Below are positions 6,736 to 15,180 of a stretch of 34,625 nucleotides of DNA, piece after piece; position 1 is the first letter of the stretch; every line of letters begins with the position of its first letter. The notes under the pieces are model-generated. The model did not search any database. It saw only the letters and a program-made list of their open reading frames with translations, and had not been told where the DNA came from. The stretch is from T3Sed10-213 sp012519365 (lineage in GTDB: Bacteria > Planctomycetota > Phycisphaerae > Sedimentisphaerales > Anaerohalosphaeraceae): contig JAPXLV010000028.1 in NCBI GenBank assembly GCA_033809355.1, positions 1 to 34,625 on the forward strand, written 5' to 3'. The position numbers and the translations under genes are program-made.

Positions 6736-8949
6736 ATGAGAAAAAAGACAGGTTTTGTTCTGATGGCGATTGTGCTGGCCGGTGCGGCCGGTGCGTCGAC
6801 GGTGATTTATCAGGAAAATTTTGACGGACCGGCAGATACGCTGCTCAATGGGCGGGCGCCGAGTATTGCCCCTGCCGGTGTGACGTGGGTGGCAGGAGAC
6901 GATTTTAAGGCGGACGGTTCGGTCGTGTGGGACGGTGTGCCGTTCGGCGGGTCGGCCTATCTGCCGTTTTCTCCGCAAGACGGCTACATTTATGAATTGA
7001 CGGCGTATGTGGATATGACCCAAAGCGATACGGGCAACGACTGGATTGCGATGGGATTTACGGAGTTAAACACCGTGCCTAACAGTCGTTTTTTCAACGA
7101 CAATGGCGAGCGAAATCCGCGGTATTGGATGTTGAGTCGTGTGGCGGGGGCGACGCTGAATGATCAGACGTTTGTGGGGCCCGGTACCGGCGGCGGGCAA
7201 GATGCGCCCACGCGCAGTGCCAATGATCTTAAGATTGTCTTGAATACGACGGCGGCGACGTGGACGGTCAGCTGGTACTTTGACGGGTCGCTGGCGCGCA
7301 CGGTGGAGGTGGCCGAGGGGGATAAGGGACTGTTGAATTATGTGGCCCTGTCCACCAATCGCACAACGGGGACGATTAGCTCCTTTAAGTTGGCTGGTAT
7401 TCCGTGTGTGGCGTGGAATCCTTCTCCGGTTGACGGTGCGACGGGGCTGCTGCCGGATGTGGTGTTTTCGTGGAATAAGGCCCGCGATCCGATGTCGCCG
7501 GATGAACCGAATGCGTTGATTCTCGAGCATCGTCTGTCCTATAGTGCCTATCCGCTGGACTATGCGCCGGATGAACCGAATGTGGTCGGGCCAGGTTCGG
7601 TGCAGGTGATAGTGGCCGATTCGGATGAGCCTGTGCGTTATCCGGCGGACGGGGCGGTGTATATCGGAACGGATCAGCATGTCTTTTGGCGGGTTGATCA
7701 TATCCTTAGTTCCGGCAAGGAAGTGATCGGCAATGTGTGGCAGTTTTCAACGCTTCGATCGGTGCCGCTGATTACCCAGGAGCCGGTCATTACGGAAGCG
7801 GACCCCGGCACGGAGGCTGTTTTTACCGTGGCGTTTGAGAGTTATTCGCCGGCTGCGGTGGTCTGGATGAAGGCGGTCGATGGCGCAGAGGATCTGCCGC
7901 TCAATGACGAGGCGGGAATTGTTGCAGATCCGGACAAGTATGCGGTTTCGCTTGAGGCGGATCAGATTCAGCATACCAGCACGCTGATTATTAAAGACGT
8001 GTCGCCGGAGGACCAGAGCCGGTATTACTGTATTATCAGCAACAGTTCCTCTGAGACAGCAGAAAGCCGAAAAGTCTCGCTGGCAGTCAAACACTTGCTG
8101 GCGCATTATGCGTTTGAAAACAACTTTGAGGATTGGATGGGCGGGCCGAGCGGTACGCCGATGAGCAATGACCCGAATTACCCCACCCTGGGGTTTGTAG
8201 AGGGCATTGCCGGTGAGGCTGCGGTTTCGCTGCGGGCGGCGCCGACGGATAATACGCGCGGTCAGTCTATTGATTTGAGCCGTGATGCGTTTCCGAAGGC
8301 CGGGCCGGGCAACGGGCTGGAGACCGGCACGATCAGTATGTGGATTAAGCCGGCCAGAACGCTGATGCCGATGACTCTGATGAGCAACTTCAATGAGAAT
8401 ATCAGAGAAAACCCAGAGGATGCGGGCATTGGGACGACTGGTTTTTCGTTTTCGATGAGTTCGACCAGTCAAATTCGTATGGTTGTTCGCGGTGAGCCGA
8501 TTGACGGGGCGTATTATGAAATGGGAACCGTTCAGGGCGGAACCGAAAATTTGATGGACGAGTGGCATCATGTGGTTACGACGTGGAAGGCCGGCAGCCA
8601 TATCGATTTGTATATTGATGGGGTAGCGGTTGCTTCTATCGCGGCCGGAACGCCTCAGGAGTTTCTTGACTGGCAGTATGGCGTGCTGCTGGGAGCAGGG
8701 CGTTCGACGGCTGACAGGCAGGTTCTTTCGTCGTTCTATGGCGGGGCGATTGACGACGTGCGGGTGTATAACTACGCCAAGGACAAGTACGGTGTGGCAG
8801 AGTTGTACTATGAGGTCAGCGGCAACCGTCCGTGTATCGATGAGTTTGCGTCTGAGTTTGATTTTAACACGGACTGTGTGGTTGACCTGGCGGACTTTGC
8901 GGAGTTTGCAAGACATTGGCTTGACAGCGGCTTATATCCGAATCCATAA
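6736..8949 (+). CDS. Secreted Ig/LamG protein with dockerin-like tail
   Basis: A 737-aa exported protein. The signal peptide is MRKKTGFVLMAIVLAGAAGAS. Residues 22-220 form a module I cannot name (YQENFDG, LNGRAPS, DDFKADGS, NDWIAMGFTE) that is repeated in the protein at 10953. About 225-340 looks like a fibronectin/Ig-type spacer. An Ig-like domain spans 345-450 (SRYYCIISN). A LamG-like jelly roll spans 453-690 (HYAFENNFED; GTISMWIKPA; EWHHVVTTWK; DLYIDGVAVASI; GAIDDVRVYNYA). The last 35 residues carry a dockerin/EF-hand loop, DFNTDCVVDLADF, then AEFARHWL. The start is at 6736, with GGAGG eight bases upstream; the ATG at 6721 lies before that site. It probably binds surface polysaccharide. 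It follows the FecR gene by 21 bases and is likely in the same operon. Confidence 0.9.
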   Translation: MRKKTGFVLMAIVLAGAAGASTVIYQENFDGPADTLLNGRAPSIAPAGVTWVAGDDFKADGSVVWDGVPFGGSAYLPFSPQDGYIYELTAYVDMTQSDTGNDWIAMGFTELNTVPNSRFFNDNGERNPRYWMLSRVAGATLNDQTFVGPGTGGGQDAPTRSANDLKIVLNTTAATWTVSWYFDGSLARTVEVAEGDKGLLNYVALSTNRTTGTISSFKLAGIPCVAWNPSPVDGATGLLPDVVFSWNKARDPMSPDEPNALILEHRLSYSAYPLDYAPDEPNVVGPGSVQVIVADSDEPVRYPADGAVYIGTDQHVFWRVDHILSSGKEVIGNVWQFSTLRSVPLITQEPVITEADPGTEAVFTVAFESYSPAAVVWMKAVDGAEDLPLNDEAGIVADPDKYAVSLEADQIQHTSTLIIKDVSPEDQSRYYCIISNSSSETAESRKVSLAVKHLLAHYAFENNFEDWMGGPSGTPMSNDPNYPTLGFVEGIAGEAAVSLRAAPTDNTRGQSIDLSRDAFPKAGPGNGLETGTISMWIKPARTLMPMTLMSNFNENIRENPEDAGIGTTGFSFSMSSTSQIRMVVRGEPIDGAYYEMGTVQGGTENLMDEWHHVVTTWKAGSHIDLYIDGVAVASIAAGTPQEFLDWQYGVLLGAGRSTADRQVLSSFYGGAIDDVRVYNYAKDKYGVAELYYEVSGNRPCIDEFASEFDFNTDCVVDLADFAEFARHWLDSGLYPNP

Positions 8950-9108
8950 GTATACCGGCTGGAGCGAGGGGTTCTGTGCCCTTCGCTTTGGTCGGACGCT
9001 GAGCCGCACGGTCAGGCTGTATTGACGTTGATGATGGCAAGTACAAAGAGGCAGGCAGCGGGCTTGTCTCGGAACAATAGGTGTCCCTGTTTTGTGGAGG
9101 ACTAAACG

Positions 9109-9804
9109 ATGAAGAGATTAAGTTTGTTGGCAGTGGTGTGTGTGATGAGTGTGGCGACGCAGGCCGCGATCATCGACGATTTCGAAGGTGATCTGAGCAA
9201 CTGGACCAGTACCGTTATTCTGGACGCCAATGGCGGCGGGTCCAACGCGGCTTCGTGGCAAATCGTGGACGGAAAGCTGCAGCTTCATACCACGGCGTAT
9301 GACGGTATCGAGCAGTATGCGATGATCTACAACGGCCTGGCGCTGGAGGTGGGCCAGGAGCTTCAGGTGGATTTTTTCCTGGGGTCCGGCTCGCAGGATC
9401 TGGGGCTGTATGTGGGCGGTACTGAACCGACTGCCCTTGTTCGTAAGGACTATATCGCTGTGTACGGGCGCAATAATGGTCAAGTCTTCACGCGGGGGTT
9501 TGATGGAACCGCCGAGTACGGCCTGGTTGGCGTCTGGGACACGGTGCCGCTGGATACGCTGTTTATCGCTCGGATTGCCGATAACATGTATGAGGCGGGG
9601 TATTACATCGGCTCCGATCGGGTTGTCTTGGCGACTCGCACGCCGGCTTATCCCAACGCGGGGACGGTTGTTGGCGTTTATGCCGATGTTCGCGGTGCCG
9701 GTGAACTGGGCAGTCTCGATAATTTCCGTGTCGTGCCGGAACCGGCCACGCTGGCTCTGCTGGGGCTGGGTGGTTTGGGACTGCTGCGTCGGCGTCGTGC
9801 GTAA
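9109..9804 (+). CDS. PEP-CTERM sorted exported protein
   Basis: A 231-aa protein with a signal peptide (MKRLSLLAVVCVMSVATQA), a beta-rich middle (about 20-205) beginning AIIDDFEGDLSNW, and a textbook PEP-CTERM tail: VPEPATLALLGLGGLGLLRRRRA, with the PEP motif, hydrophobic helix and arginine cluster. Such tails are recognised by exosortases, which are not encoded in this window. GGAGG lies about nine bases before the ATG. The middle starts like a LamG/jelly-roll domain (DDFEGDLSNWT; SWQIVDGKLQLHT), so a carbohydrate- or surface-binding role is plausible but unproven. It is 159 bases after the LamG protein; that gap holds no gene. A hairpin follows. Confidence 0.92.
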   Translation: MKRLSLLAVVCVMSVATQAAIIDDFEGDLSNWTSTVILDANGGGSNAASWQIVDGKLQLHTTAYDGIEQYAMIYNGLALEVGQELQVDFFLGSGSQDLGLYVGGTEPTALVRKDYIAVYGRNNGQVFTRGFDGTAEYGLVGVWDTVPLDTLFIARIADNMYEAGYYIGSDRVVLATRTPAYPNAGTVVGVYADVRGAGELGSLDNFRVVPEPATLALLGLGGLGLLRRRRA

Positions 9805-9833
9805 CCAGTGAAGCATTTAAAGAACGGGTGAGC

Positions 9834-9861
9834 ATGGGTCGGGTGGATGTGCCCGGCCCAT
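9834..9861 (+). terminator. Hairpin after the PEP-CTERM gene
   Basis: ATGGGTCGGG (9834-9843) pairs with CCCGGCCCAT (9852-9861), with one T-G wobble. Further pairing of GGGTG (9826-9830) with CACCC (9865-9869) extends the stem. No T-run follows, so it may be a pause, a 3' stabiliser or a factor-assisted end. The rest of 9870-10077 is AT-rich and holds no gene I can support. Confidence 0.45.
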
Positions 9862-10077
9862 ACCCACCCAAGTTGTACTGAAAATGCAGTAAAAAATGTG
9901 AGATAATATTTTTTAAGCAACTGCGTATATTTGGCGTACAGCAAAGGGACATGTAAACAGTGTGTGACACGTCGGAAATGCGTTTTTCGCAGGGAGGGCG
10001 TTGAGTGACGGGGGAATAAATCAGCGGCAATTTATGAGGTTTTTTTTGGGATATCTGCAAAAAAGGGAATTTTGAAA

Positions 10078-10917
10078 ATGAAAATTAGAGTAAACTCTCA
10101 AAAAGCGTTTACGTTGATTGAATTATTGGTCGTTATCGCCATTATTGCGATGCTATTGTCAATTGTTGTGCCCTCGCTGAAGAAAGCGCGTCAGGCTGCC
10201 GAGCGCACCGTGTGTGCCGCTCAGCTTGGACAAATAGGCAAGGCGTTTGAGATGTATCAGATGAGCACTAATTATCGCCGGTTTCCGATTCGTAACAACG
10301 GCAGTTTTGAGGAGCAAAATTTGTACTGGATGGGTAAGATTGCTGATTATATCGGCGAAGGCCATTACGGCCAACAGTATCGACTGGGCGAAACAATAGA
10401 TGTCCTGCTGTGTCCGGCCACTCCGGTCGGACGTTTTGAGCAGGACCCACTGCGTGCAAATCCTTCCGGCCAATGGGGGGCGGCAGATCGTCCGTGGGAA
10501 TGGCGACGCAACACTGAGATTTCCACACTGGGCGGTTATGCTATCAACGGCTGGATTGGGTATGATTATCTTTATGAACAAGACGCGAATTTTGCCCCGT
10601 ATTTTTATAAGAATTGGCTGCGGGTGTCTCCCAATGTACCGTTGTTCGGAGATGCGATTTGGACGATTGGTTGGCCGCGTGGGACGAATCCTGTTCCGAG
10701 GGATTTATACGGGGGCGAAACGGGTGAGGCCATTTCTTCTTTGGAGGATGTGAATAATCATATGGCGCGATTTTGTATTATGCGTCATGGTCGGCATGTT
10801 AATCTTATCTATCGGGATTTACATGTGGACGCGATTCGGCTTGAAGATCTTTGGAGCCAACCTTGGCACGCGAATTATCAGTATCCCGAAACAGAGATTC
10901 AACTGCCGGCTCGATAA
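10078..10917 (+). CDS. Pseudopilin-like protein (planctomycete type)
   Basis: A 279-aa protein with a prepilin N-terminus: KAFTLIELLVVIAIIAMLLSIVVPSL, cleaved before F with E at +5. The large C-terminal domain contains VCAAQLGQIGKAFEMYQ, a conserved-looking LLCPATP, and a late segment MRHGRHVNLIYRDLHVDAI. That segment resembles the HGG..N..F.DGHV ending of the many planctomycete/verrucomicrobial secreted pseudopilins. Such proteins are numerous in these genomes and their role is poorly known; they may be displayed on, or carried by, a type II-like secretion system. A TTG codon six bases upstream is an alternative start. The ribosome site is weak (AAGGGA). Its place between the two LamG proteins suggests a part in the same surface unit. 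Confidence 0.88.
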   Translation: MKIRVNSQKAFTLIELLVVIAIIAMLLSIVVPSLKKARQAAERTVCAAQLGQIGKAFEMYQMSTNYRRFPIRNNGSFEEQNLYWMGKIADYIGEGHYGQQYRLGETIDVLLCPATPVGRFEQDPLRANPSGQWGAADRPWEWRRNTEISTLGGYAINGWIGYDYLYEQDANFAPYFYKNWLRVSPNVPLFGDAIWTIGWPRGTNPVPRDLYGGETGEAISSLEDVNNHMARFCIMRHGRHVNLIYRDLHVDAIRLEDLWSQPWHANYQYPETEIQLPAR

Positions 10918-10952
10918 CCTGTCCGGCCGGATGTTGGGGGGTATATTTTTCG

Positions 10953-12701
10953 ATGATTTTATTACATAGATGGGTGGATCTCGGCGGGGTGTGGCTTATT
11001 TTATGTGTAGCGGTTGCGTCGGGGGCGGTTATTTATGAGCATCATTTTAACGGATCCCGGCAGGTATCGCTGAATGGGCTGGCGCCGGATACGGGGCAGA
11101 GTGTCTGGATAGCTCACAGCGACTGGCGAGCCGACGGGACGGCGGGCAGTTACAGTTCGGCGACGCTGCCGTTTGTGCCTCGCACAGGGGCGGTGTATCG
11201 TTTGAGCGCGCGTCTGACTGAGGTAACAGGCAACGGCGACTGGCTGGCGTTGGGGTTTGCCGCCGGTTCCAGTACGTCGCGGGGAACCAATTCGGATCGG
11301 TTTATTGAAGGGGCGACCGCCGGGGGGCCGTGGATGCTTCGGCGCGGCGATCAGGCCGCTGCGCCCGATCAGGCCTTCACGGGGCCGGGCACTGTTGGCG
11401 GGGCCGATATTCCGACGCTGGATCGATCGGCGGATGTTGATTTTGCCATTGTGCTGGATACGCGGCAGGCGGCGTGGTCTGTGGAATGGCAACAAAAGAG
11501 GACCGATCAAATCGTGTGGCAAACCGTTCGTACGCATTCGTACACGACACGACCGGATATCGCTGCGGTGGGCTTGGCGCGGGCCAATATAGGGACGACC
11601 GGTCGGGTCGCCTATTTTTGTCTTGAAGAGCGTGAGCAGGATGCGGCCTTTGTTTCGCAGGGCCAGCCGGCAGATGCGGCGGTTTTGGAAGGGCATGGGG
11701 CTTTCTTTGAGGCACGATTTATCAGCGGTGGAACGCCGACGGTCCAGTGGTTTCGTCTGAGGGGCAGTGAAATAACGCTGATGGAGGCAGTTGACGGTTT
11801 TTCGGCGATTACGGTGAGGTATGATGCGGTTGAGGAGCAATGGTATACGGCGCTGCATTTGTTCGCTGTCGCTGGCGATGATGAGGGTGTGTATGTTTGT
11901 GTGGTAACGTCGGAGGGAGGGTTTGTGATTCAGTCTGAGCCGGCACGGCTGACGGTCAAGCGTCTGCTGGCGCATTGGACGTTGAACGCCGGGGATTATC
12001 AATTGCCGGCCCATTTGGACAAGACGGCGGGGCTGCGGCTGGTCGGGCAAGGTCCGGCGCGATTTATCATGGGCGCAGCGGAAACGCCCCAGGCGGCGAT
12101 TCAGGTCGGTTCTGGCGGGGCGGGGACGTCTGAGCCGCTGTCGGCGGTGTTTGAAAACGGCTTTGCGATAAGCCTTTGGGCGGATCTTTCGCAAACGACG
12201 GCGTTGACGGTTTCCGACGGACAGGCGGCGATGGACGGCGGCCTCCTTGCACAGGGCCGCTGGCGGCATGTGTGTCTTGTGTTTGACGGGCAAATGGCCG
12301 GCTTGTATGTCGATGGTCGGTTTGCCGGCGAACAGGATTGGCCGTTGTCGTCGACGTATGAGGTGGTTCTGGACGTGGGGCATGCTTTCGGTCAAGACGC
12401 GTTTTTGGGCGGGCTGGATGATGTGCGACTTTACAATTTTCCTCTGAGCGGTGATGAGGTGTATGAACTGTATGCCCGTCGCACGGGGGATGGGGGGTGT
12501 GTGCTGGAGTATGCGTATTGGGTTGACCTCAGCGGGCCGAAGGATGTGCCGGATTGCCGGGTTGATTGGTATGATTTTGCGGCGATGGCTCGGCAGTGGG
12601 TCGCTGCCGAGGAGCCTGCGATGGGATTGAGCGAAGTGGCGGCGTTTGCTCGCTCCTGGCTGAGCGATGGTATGGCGATGAACGCGGACGCTGACTTTTG
12701 A
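10953..12701 (+). CDS. Secreted Ig/LamG protein, paralogue of 6736-8949
   Basis: A 582-aa protein. A hydrophobic signal segment lies at about 10-24. It is followed by the same unnamed module as the first LamG protein (VIYEHHFNGS; LNGLAPD; DWRADGT; NGDWLALGFA) over about 26-225. An Ig-like domain spans 232-336 (EGVYVCVVTS), and a LamG-like domain spans 338-520 (RWRHVCLVFDGQMAGLYVDG; GLDDVRLYNFP). The tail (about 545-575) has two degenerate dockerin-like helices, VDWYDFAAMARQWV and LSEVAAFARSWL, without a full calcium loop. The open frame extends upstream to 10851, but the ATG at 10953 gives a proper signal peptide and follows a G-rich stretch. It starts 35 bases after the pseudopilin gene, so co-transcription is likely. 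Confidence 0.85.
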   Translation: MILLHRWVDLGGVWLILCVAVASGAVIYEHHFNGSRQVSLNGLAPDTGQSVWIAHSDWRADGTAGSYSSATLPFVPRTGAVYRLSARLTEVTGNGDWLALGFAAGSSTSRGTNSDRFIEGATAGGPWMLRRGDQAAAPDQAFTGPGTVGGADIPTLDRSADVDFAIVLDTRQAAWSVEWQQKRTDQIVWQTVRTHSYTTRPDIAAVGLARANIGTTGRVAYFCLEEREQDAAFVSQGQPADAAVLEGHGAFFEARFISGGTPTVQWFRLRGSEITLMEAVDGFSAITVRYDAVEEQWYTALHLFAVAGDDEGVYVCVVTSEGGFVIQSEPARLTVKRLLAHWTLNAGDYQLPAHLDKTAGLRLVGQGPARFIMGAAETPQAAIQVGSGGAGTSEPLSAVFENGFAISLWADLSQTTALTVSDGQAAMDGGLLAQGRWRHVCLVFDGQMAGLYVDGRFAGEQDWPLSSTYEVVLDVGHAFGQDAFLGGLDDVRLYNFPLSGDEVYELYARRTGDGGCVLEYAYWVDLSGPKDVPDCRVDWYDFAAMARQWVAAEEPAMGLSEVAAFARSWLSDGMAMNADADF

Positions 12702-12713
12702 GAAAATGGCGAT

Positions 12714-14264
12714 ATGATGATACGATATATTCTGACAGGGATGATGGTGATAGTTGCGGCGGTCGGGGCGGCCAAGGCGGTGCCGACGGTCCAGAAGGTT
12801 TCCGATACGGTTGTGCATTCTGCAGCGCTGACGTTTCCATTTGGCAGCGTCTATGGCGATGCTATCAATGGGCTGTCATTCCAGCAGGAAGCGGTGATGT
12901 CGCACAACGGCTGGCAGTATGTGGTGTATTACAGCGGGGATCGTCGGGTCTGTTTGTCGCGGCGTTGTCTGCCCGACGGCCCGTGGCAAACCATTGTCTT
13001 TACGGATTATTATTTTTCCGGTACCGATGCGCATGACGTGGCGGTGATGGGCCTGTGTCCGAATGACGGCACGATTCATCTGGCGTTTGATCACCACGGC
13101 GATACGCTGCACTATCGCGTTTCACAGGCCGGAGCGGCCTGTGAACCCGGGCAGATGACCTGGTCGGCGGCGTTGTTCGGGCCGGTACGCACCTGGCTGG
13201 AGCAAGAGGGAAAGACGGTTACCCAAGTGACCTATCCGCGGTTTTTCCAGACGCCTGAGGGCGATATGAAGTTGGCCTACCGATACGGCAGCTCCGGCGA
13301 CGGGGACAGCATGCTGGTGGATTACGACGGTGCGACGGGGACGTGGTCGGGCAGTCGGATGGTGATTCATCGACAGGGAGTTTTTACCGATAGTCTGGGG
13401 ACCAGTTATAATCGCTGCGCCTATCCGAACGGGTGGCATTGCGGGCCGGACGGGACGATTCACGTGACGTGGGTGTGGCGGGAAAACGCGACGGTCGGGG
13501 CCAACCACGGCCTTCAATACAGTGCCAGTCGGGACGATGGCTGGACATGGGTCAATGGCTCGCACAGCGGTATTCGGGCGGTCTTGGGCGGCGGGGCGCC
13601 GCAGACGCTCTTTCAGTTGATTCGAACGGTGCATGAGGATAATGTGATTGCCTGGCTGAGCGGCAATCCGTCATCTGATATGCTGATTAGGCTGGACTCG
13701 CCGGGTGTAACAGCGGTGGCGATTGATCGCTATTACGGGCTGATGAATCAGCAGGCTCAGGCGATTGACCCTGAGGGGCGAATTCACGCTGTGATGTGGC
13801 ACTGTTCTGAGCAGACGTATGCGGCCGCACGCGAGTTGGGATATACGGATATGGGGCGGTGGGGGCCGGCGATTGCCCGGCGGTATCATCACTACTGGCG
13901 GGATCATGACGGCCACTGGCAGCATGTGGAACTGCCGTTTGCGGCGGGCAGTCGGCCGACATTGTTTTTCCGCGAAAACGGCGATGCGGTGCTGATTTAT
14001 CAATCCTGTCCCGATCCGCAGGCGCTGGGGTATGATATTTATTTTGACAACGGCGATCTGACGGTGTGTGCGGCGACGGCCGTTTCCGGCTGGACAGATT
14101 GGGCGATTGTTTACGTCGAACAGGGACCGTTTATAAACGAGATGCTCGGCGATGCGCAGCGTTTTGCGGCGGAGGGGGTGCTGTCGGTGATGGTGCAAGA
14201 GACGCCTGCTGTCTCCGGCGGGGCGACGCCGCTGAGGATTGTTGATTATGTGTTTGCGGATTGA
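12714..14264 (+). CDS. BNR_4-type beta-propeller, putative polysaccharide lyase
   Basis: A 516-aa exported protein with a signal peptide of about 22 residues. It shows the pattern of the BNR_4 family (seven-bladed propellers): DAHDVAVMGLCPNDGTIHLAFDHHG, VTYPRFFQTPEGDMKLAYRYG, YPNGWHCGPDGTIHVTWVWRE, and GLQYSASRDDGWTW. Ulvan lyases of families PL24 and PL25 belong to this fold. His107, His127, Tyr174 and Arg190 have spacings of 20, 47 and 16 residues, close to the His/His/Tyr/Arg catalytic set I recall for PL25. A polymer-cleaving role is therefore plausible, but the substrate is unknown and a non-catalytic binding propeller remains possible. It begins 12 bases after the second LamG gene, with only a weak ribosome site. 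Confidence 0.82.
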   Translation: MMIRYILTGMMVIVAAVGAAKAVPTVQKVSDTVVHSAALTFPFGSVYGDAINGLSFQQEAVMSHNGWQYVVYYSGDRRVCLSRRCLPDGPWQTIVFTDYYFSGTDAHDVAVMGLCPNDGTIHLAFDHHGDTLHYRVSQAGAACEPGQMTWSAALFGPVRTWLEQEGKTVTQVTYPRFFQTPEGDMKLAYRYGSSGDGDSMLVDYDGATGTWSGSRMVIHRQGVFTDSLGTSYNRCAYPNGWHCGPDGTIHVTWVWRENATVGANHGLQYSASRDDGWTWVNGSHSGIRAVLGGGAPQTLFQLIRTVHEDNVIAWLSGNPSSDMLIRLDSPGVTAVAIDRYYGLMNQQAQAIDPEGRIHAVMWHCSEQTYAAARELGYTDMGRWGPAIARRYHHYWRDHDGHWQHVELPFAAGSRPTLFFRENGDAVLIYQSCPDPQALGYDIYFDNGDLTVCAATAVSGWTDWAIVYVEQGPFINEMLGDAQRFAAEGVLSVMVQETPAVSGGATPLRIVDYVFAD

Positions 14265-14296
14265 ATGTCCCTCGTTCAGATTGTTTTAGAGTATAT

Positions 14297-14866
14297 TCAC
14301 CCTTTTAATCCGATTTCTTCGGCGACGCGACGCATCGCGGCGATGGTTTGGGCAAACAGGTCGTTTAGCTCCATCTCGAGCATGGCGGCGCCTTGCTGAA
14401 TAATGTCTCTACGGACCCCGGCGGCGAAGGTTTTGTCTTTCCATTTTTTCTTGACCGACTTTGGCTCCATATCGAGCACCGATCGTGATGGTCTGACCAA
14501 TGCGGTGGCAGTGATCAGGCCGGTCAATTCGTCGGTCGCATACAAGACTTTTTCCATCGTGTGTTGAGGCTGGACGTCCGAGCAGATTCCCCAGCCGTGG
14601 GAAACGATGGCCCGAATGTACTCATCCGGCCAGTCGCGGCAGCGCAGAATCTCGGCGGTTTTGGTGCAGTGCTGCTCGGGGAATTGCTGATAATCAAGAT
14701 CGTGAACAAGACCTATGATGCCCCATTTGTCCTGATCGTGCCCATATTTTTGGGCAAAATATCGCATGACCCCTTCGACCGCCAGGCCGTGGCGAATCAG
14801 GCTTTCGTCGGAATTGTAGGCCTTGAGTAAGTCGAATGCCTCTTGTCGTGTGGGGGTGTGTGCCAT
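14297..14866 (-). CDS. HD-domain phosphohydrolase family protein
   Basis: A 189-aa cytoplasmic protein of the HD/HDIG superfamily. Metal ligands appear as His26 (ESLIRHGLAV), the His55-Asp56 doublet (GLVHDLDY), His90 (IVSHGW) and Asp112 (YATDELTGL). This is the common layout of small stand-alone HD proteins, which hydrolyse phosphate esters of nucleotides or related molecules. The exact substrate cannot be read from sequence. An AAGGA ribosome site lies five bases before the ATG. It is transcribed away from efp, converging on the lyase-like gene. No partner gene is coupled to it. Confidence 0.88.
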   Translation of the reverse strand: MAHTPTRQEAFDLLKAYNSDESLIRHGLAVEGVMRYFAQKYGHDQDKWGIIGLVHDLDYQQFPEQHCTKTAEILRCRDWPDEYIRAIVSHGWGICSDVQPQHTMEKVLYATDELTGLITATALVRPSRSVLDMEPKSVKKKWKDKTFAAGVRRDIIQQGAAMLEMELNDLFAQTIAAMRRVAEEIGLKG

Positions 14867-15067
14867 AATCCTTATACCATAAAATTTGTCCTGATTTGTT
14901 TTATCTATGGCTTATAGAGTAAGGGAAGTTTTGGAGATTTCAAGCCAATAGCGGATTTTTGCTGCTGTTTGACCGCCGGTGGGAGCCAGGTGGGCCGGTC
15001 GGTGGCTATGGGGCGATGGTGCGCGGGGCGGCGGGTATGTTTTTTGCGGCTTTATCGGTGCGGTGTC

Positions 15068-15096
15068 TTGACAAGCCGCGTGAATTCTGCGATAGT
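15068..15096 (+). promoter_or_regulatory. Sigma-70 type promoter for efp
   Basis: A perfect TTGACA (15068-15073) and GATAGT (15091-15096) are spaced by 17 bases. The expected start near 15103 gives a leader of about 78 bases. The 14867-15067 part of this gap holds no gene; the efp frame is open upstream but has no ribosome site there. Confidence 0.6.
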
Positions 15097-15116
15097 AAGC
15101 CCTTTATCTTTTGGGT

Positions 15117-15136
15117 CGGGAAATCGTTTTCCCGAT
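15117..15136 (+). promoter_or_regulatory. Hairpin in the efp 5' leader
   Basis: TCGGGAAA (15117-15124) and TTTCCCGA (15129-15136) form a perfect 8-bp stem with loop TCGT. It lies between the predicted transcription start and the ribosome site at 15171-15174. No terminator-like T-run directly follows, so a protein-binding or stability role is more likely than attenuation. Confidence 0.5.
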
Positions 15137-15180
15137 TGTCTAAGCGTATCTATTCACCTTTTTTGGCACTGGAGCTTTTC

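Noticed and set aside
10862..10878. Second sigma-54-like site (TTGGCAC then TTATC)
   Set aside because: The -12 half lacks TTGC and the site lies inside the pseudopilin coding sequence.
11001..12818. 605-aa antisense frame over the second LamG gene
   Set aside because: Composition is dominated by Arg, His and Pro and there is no ribosome site. The plus strand has signal peptide, Ig and LamG domains.
15164..15180. TTGGCAC just before efp as a sigma-54 element
   Set aside because: No TTGC at the required spacing, and it overlaps the ribosome site.
14959..15180. 74-residue N-terminal extension of EF-P
   Set aside because: No ribosome site, no homology, and it overlaps a TTGACA promoter and a hairpin. 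The true start is at 15181.
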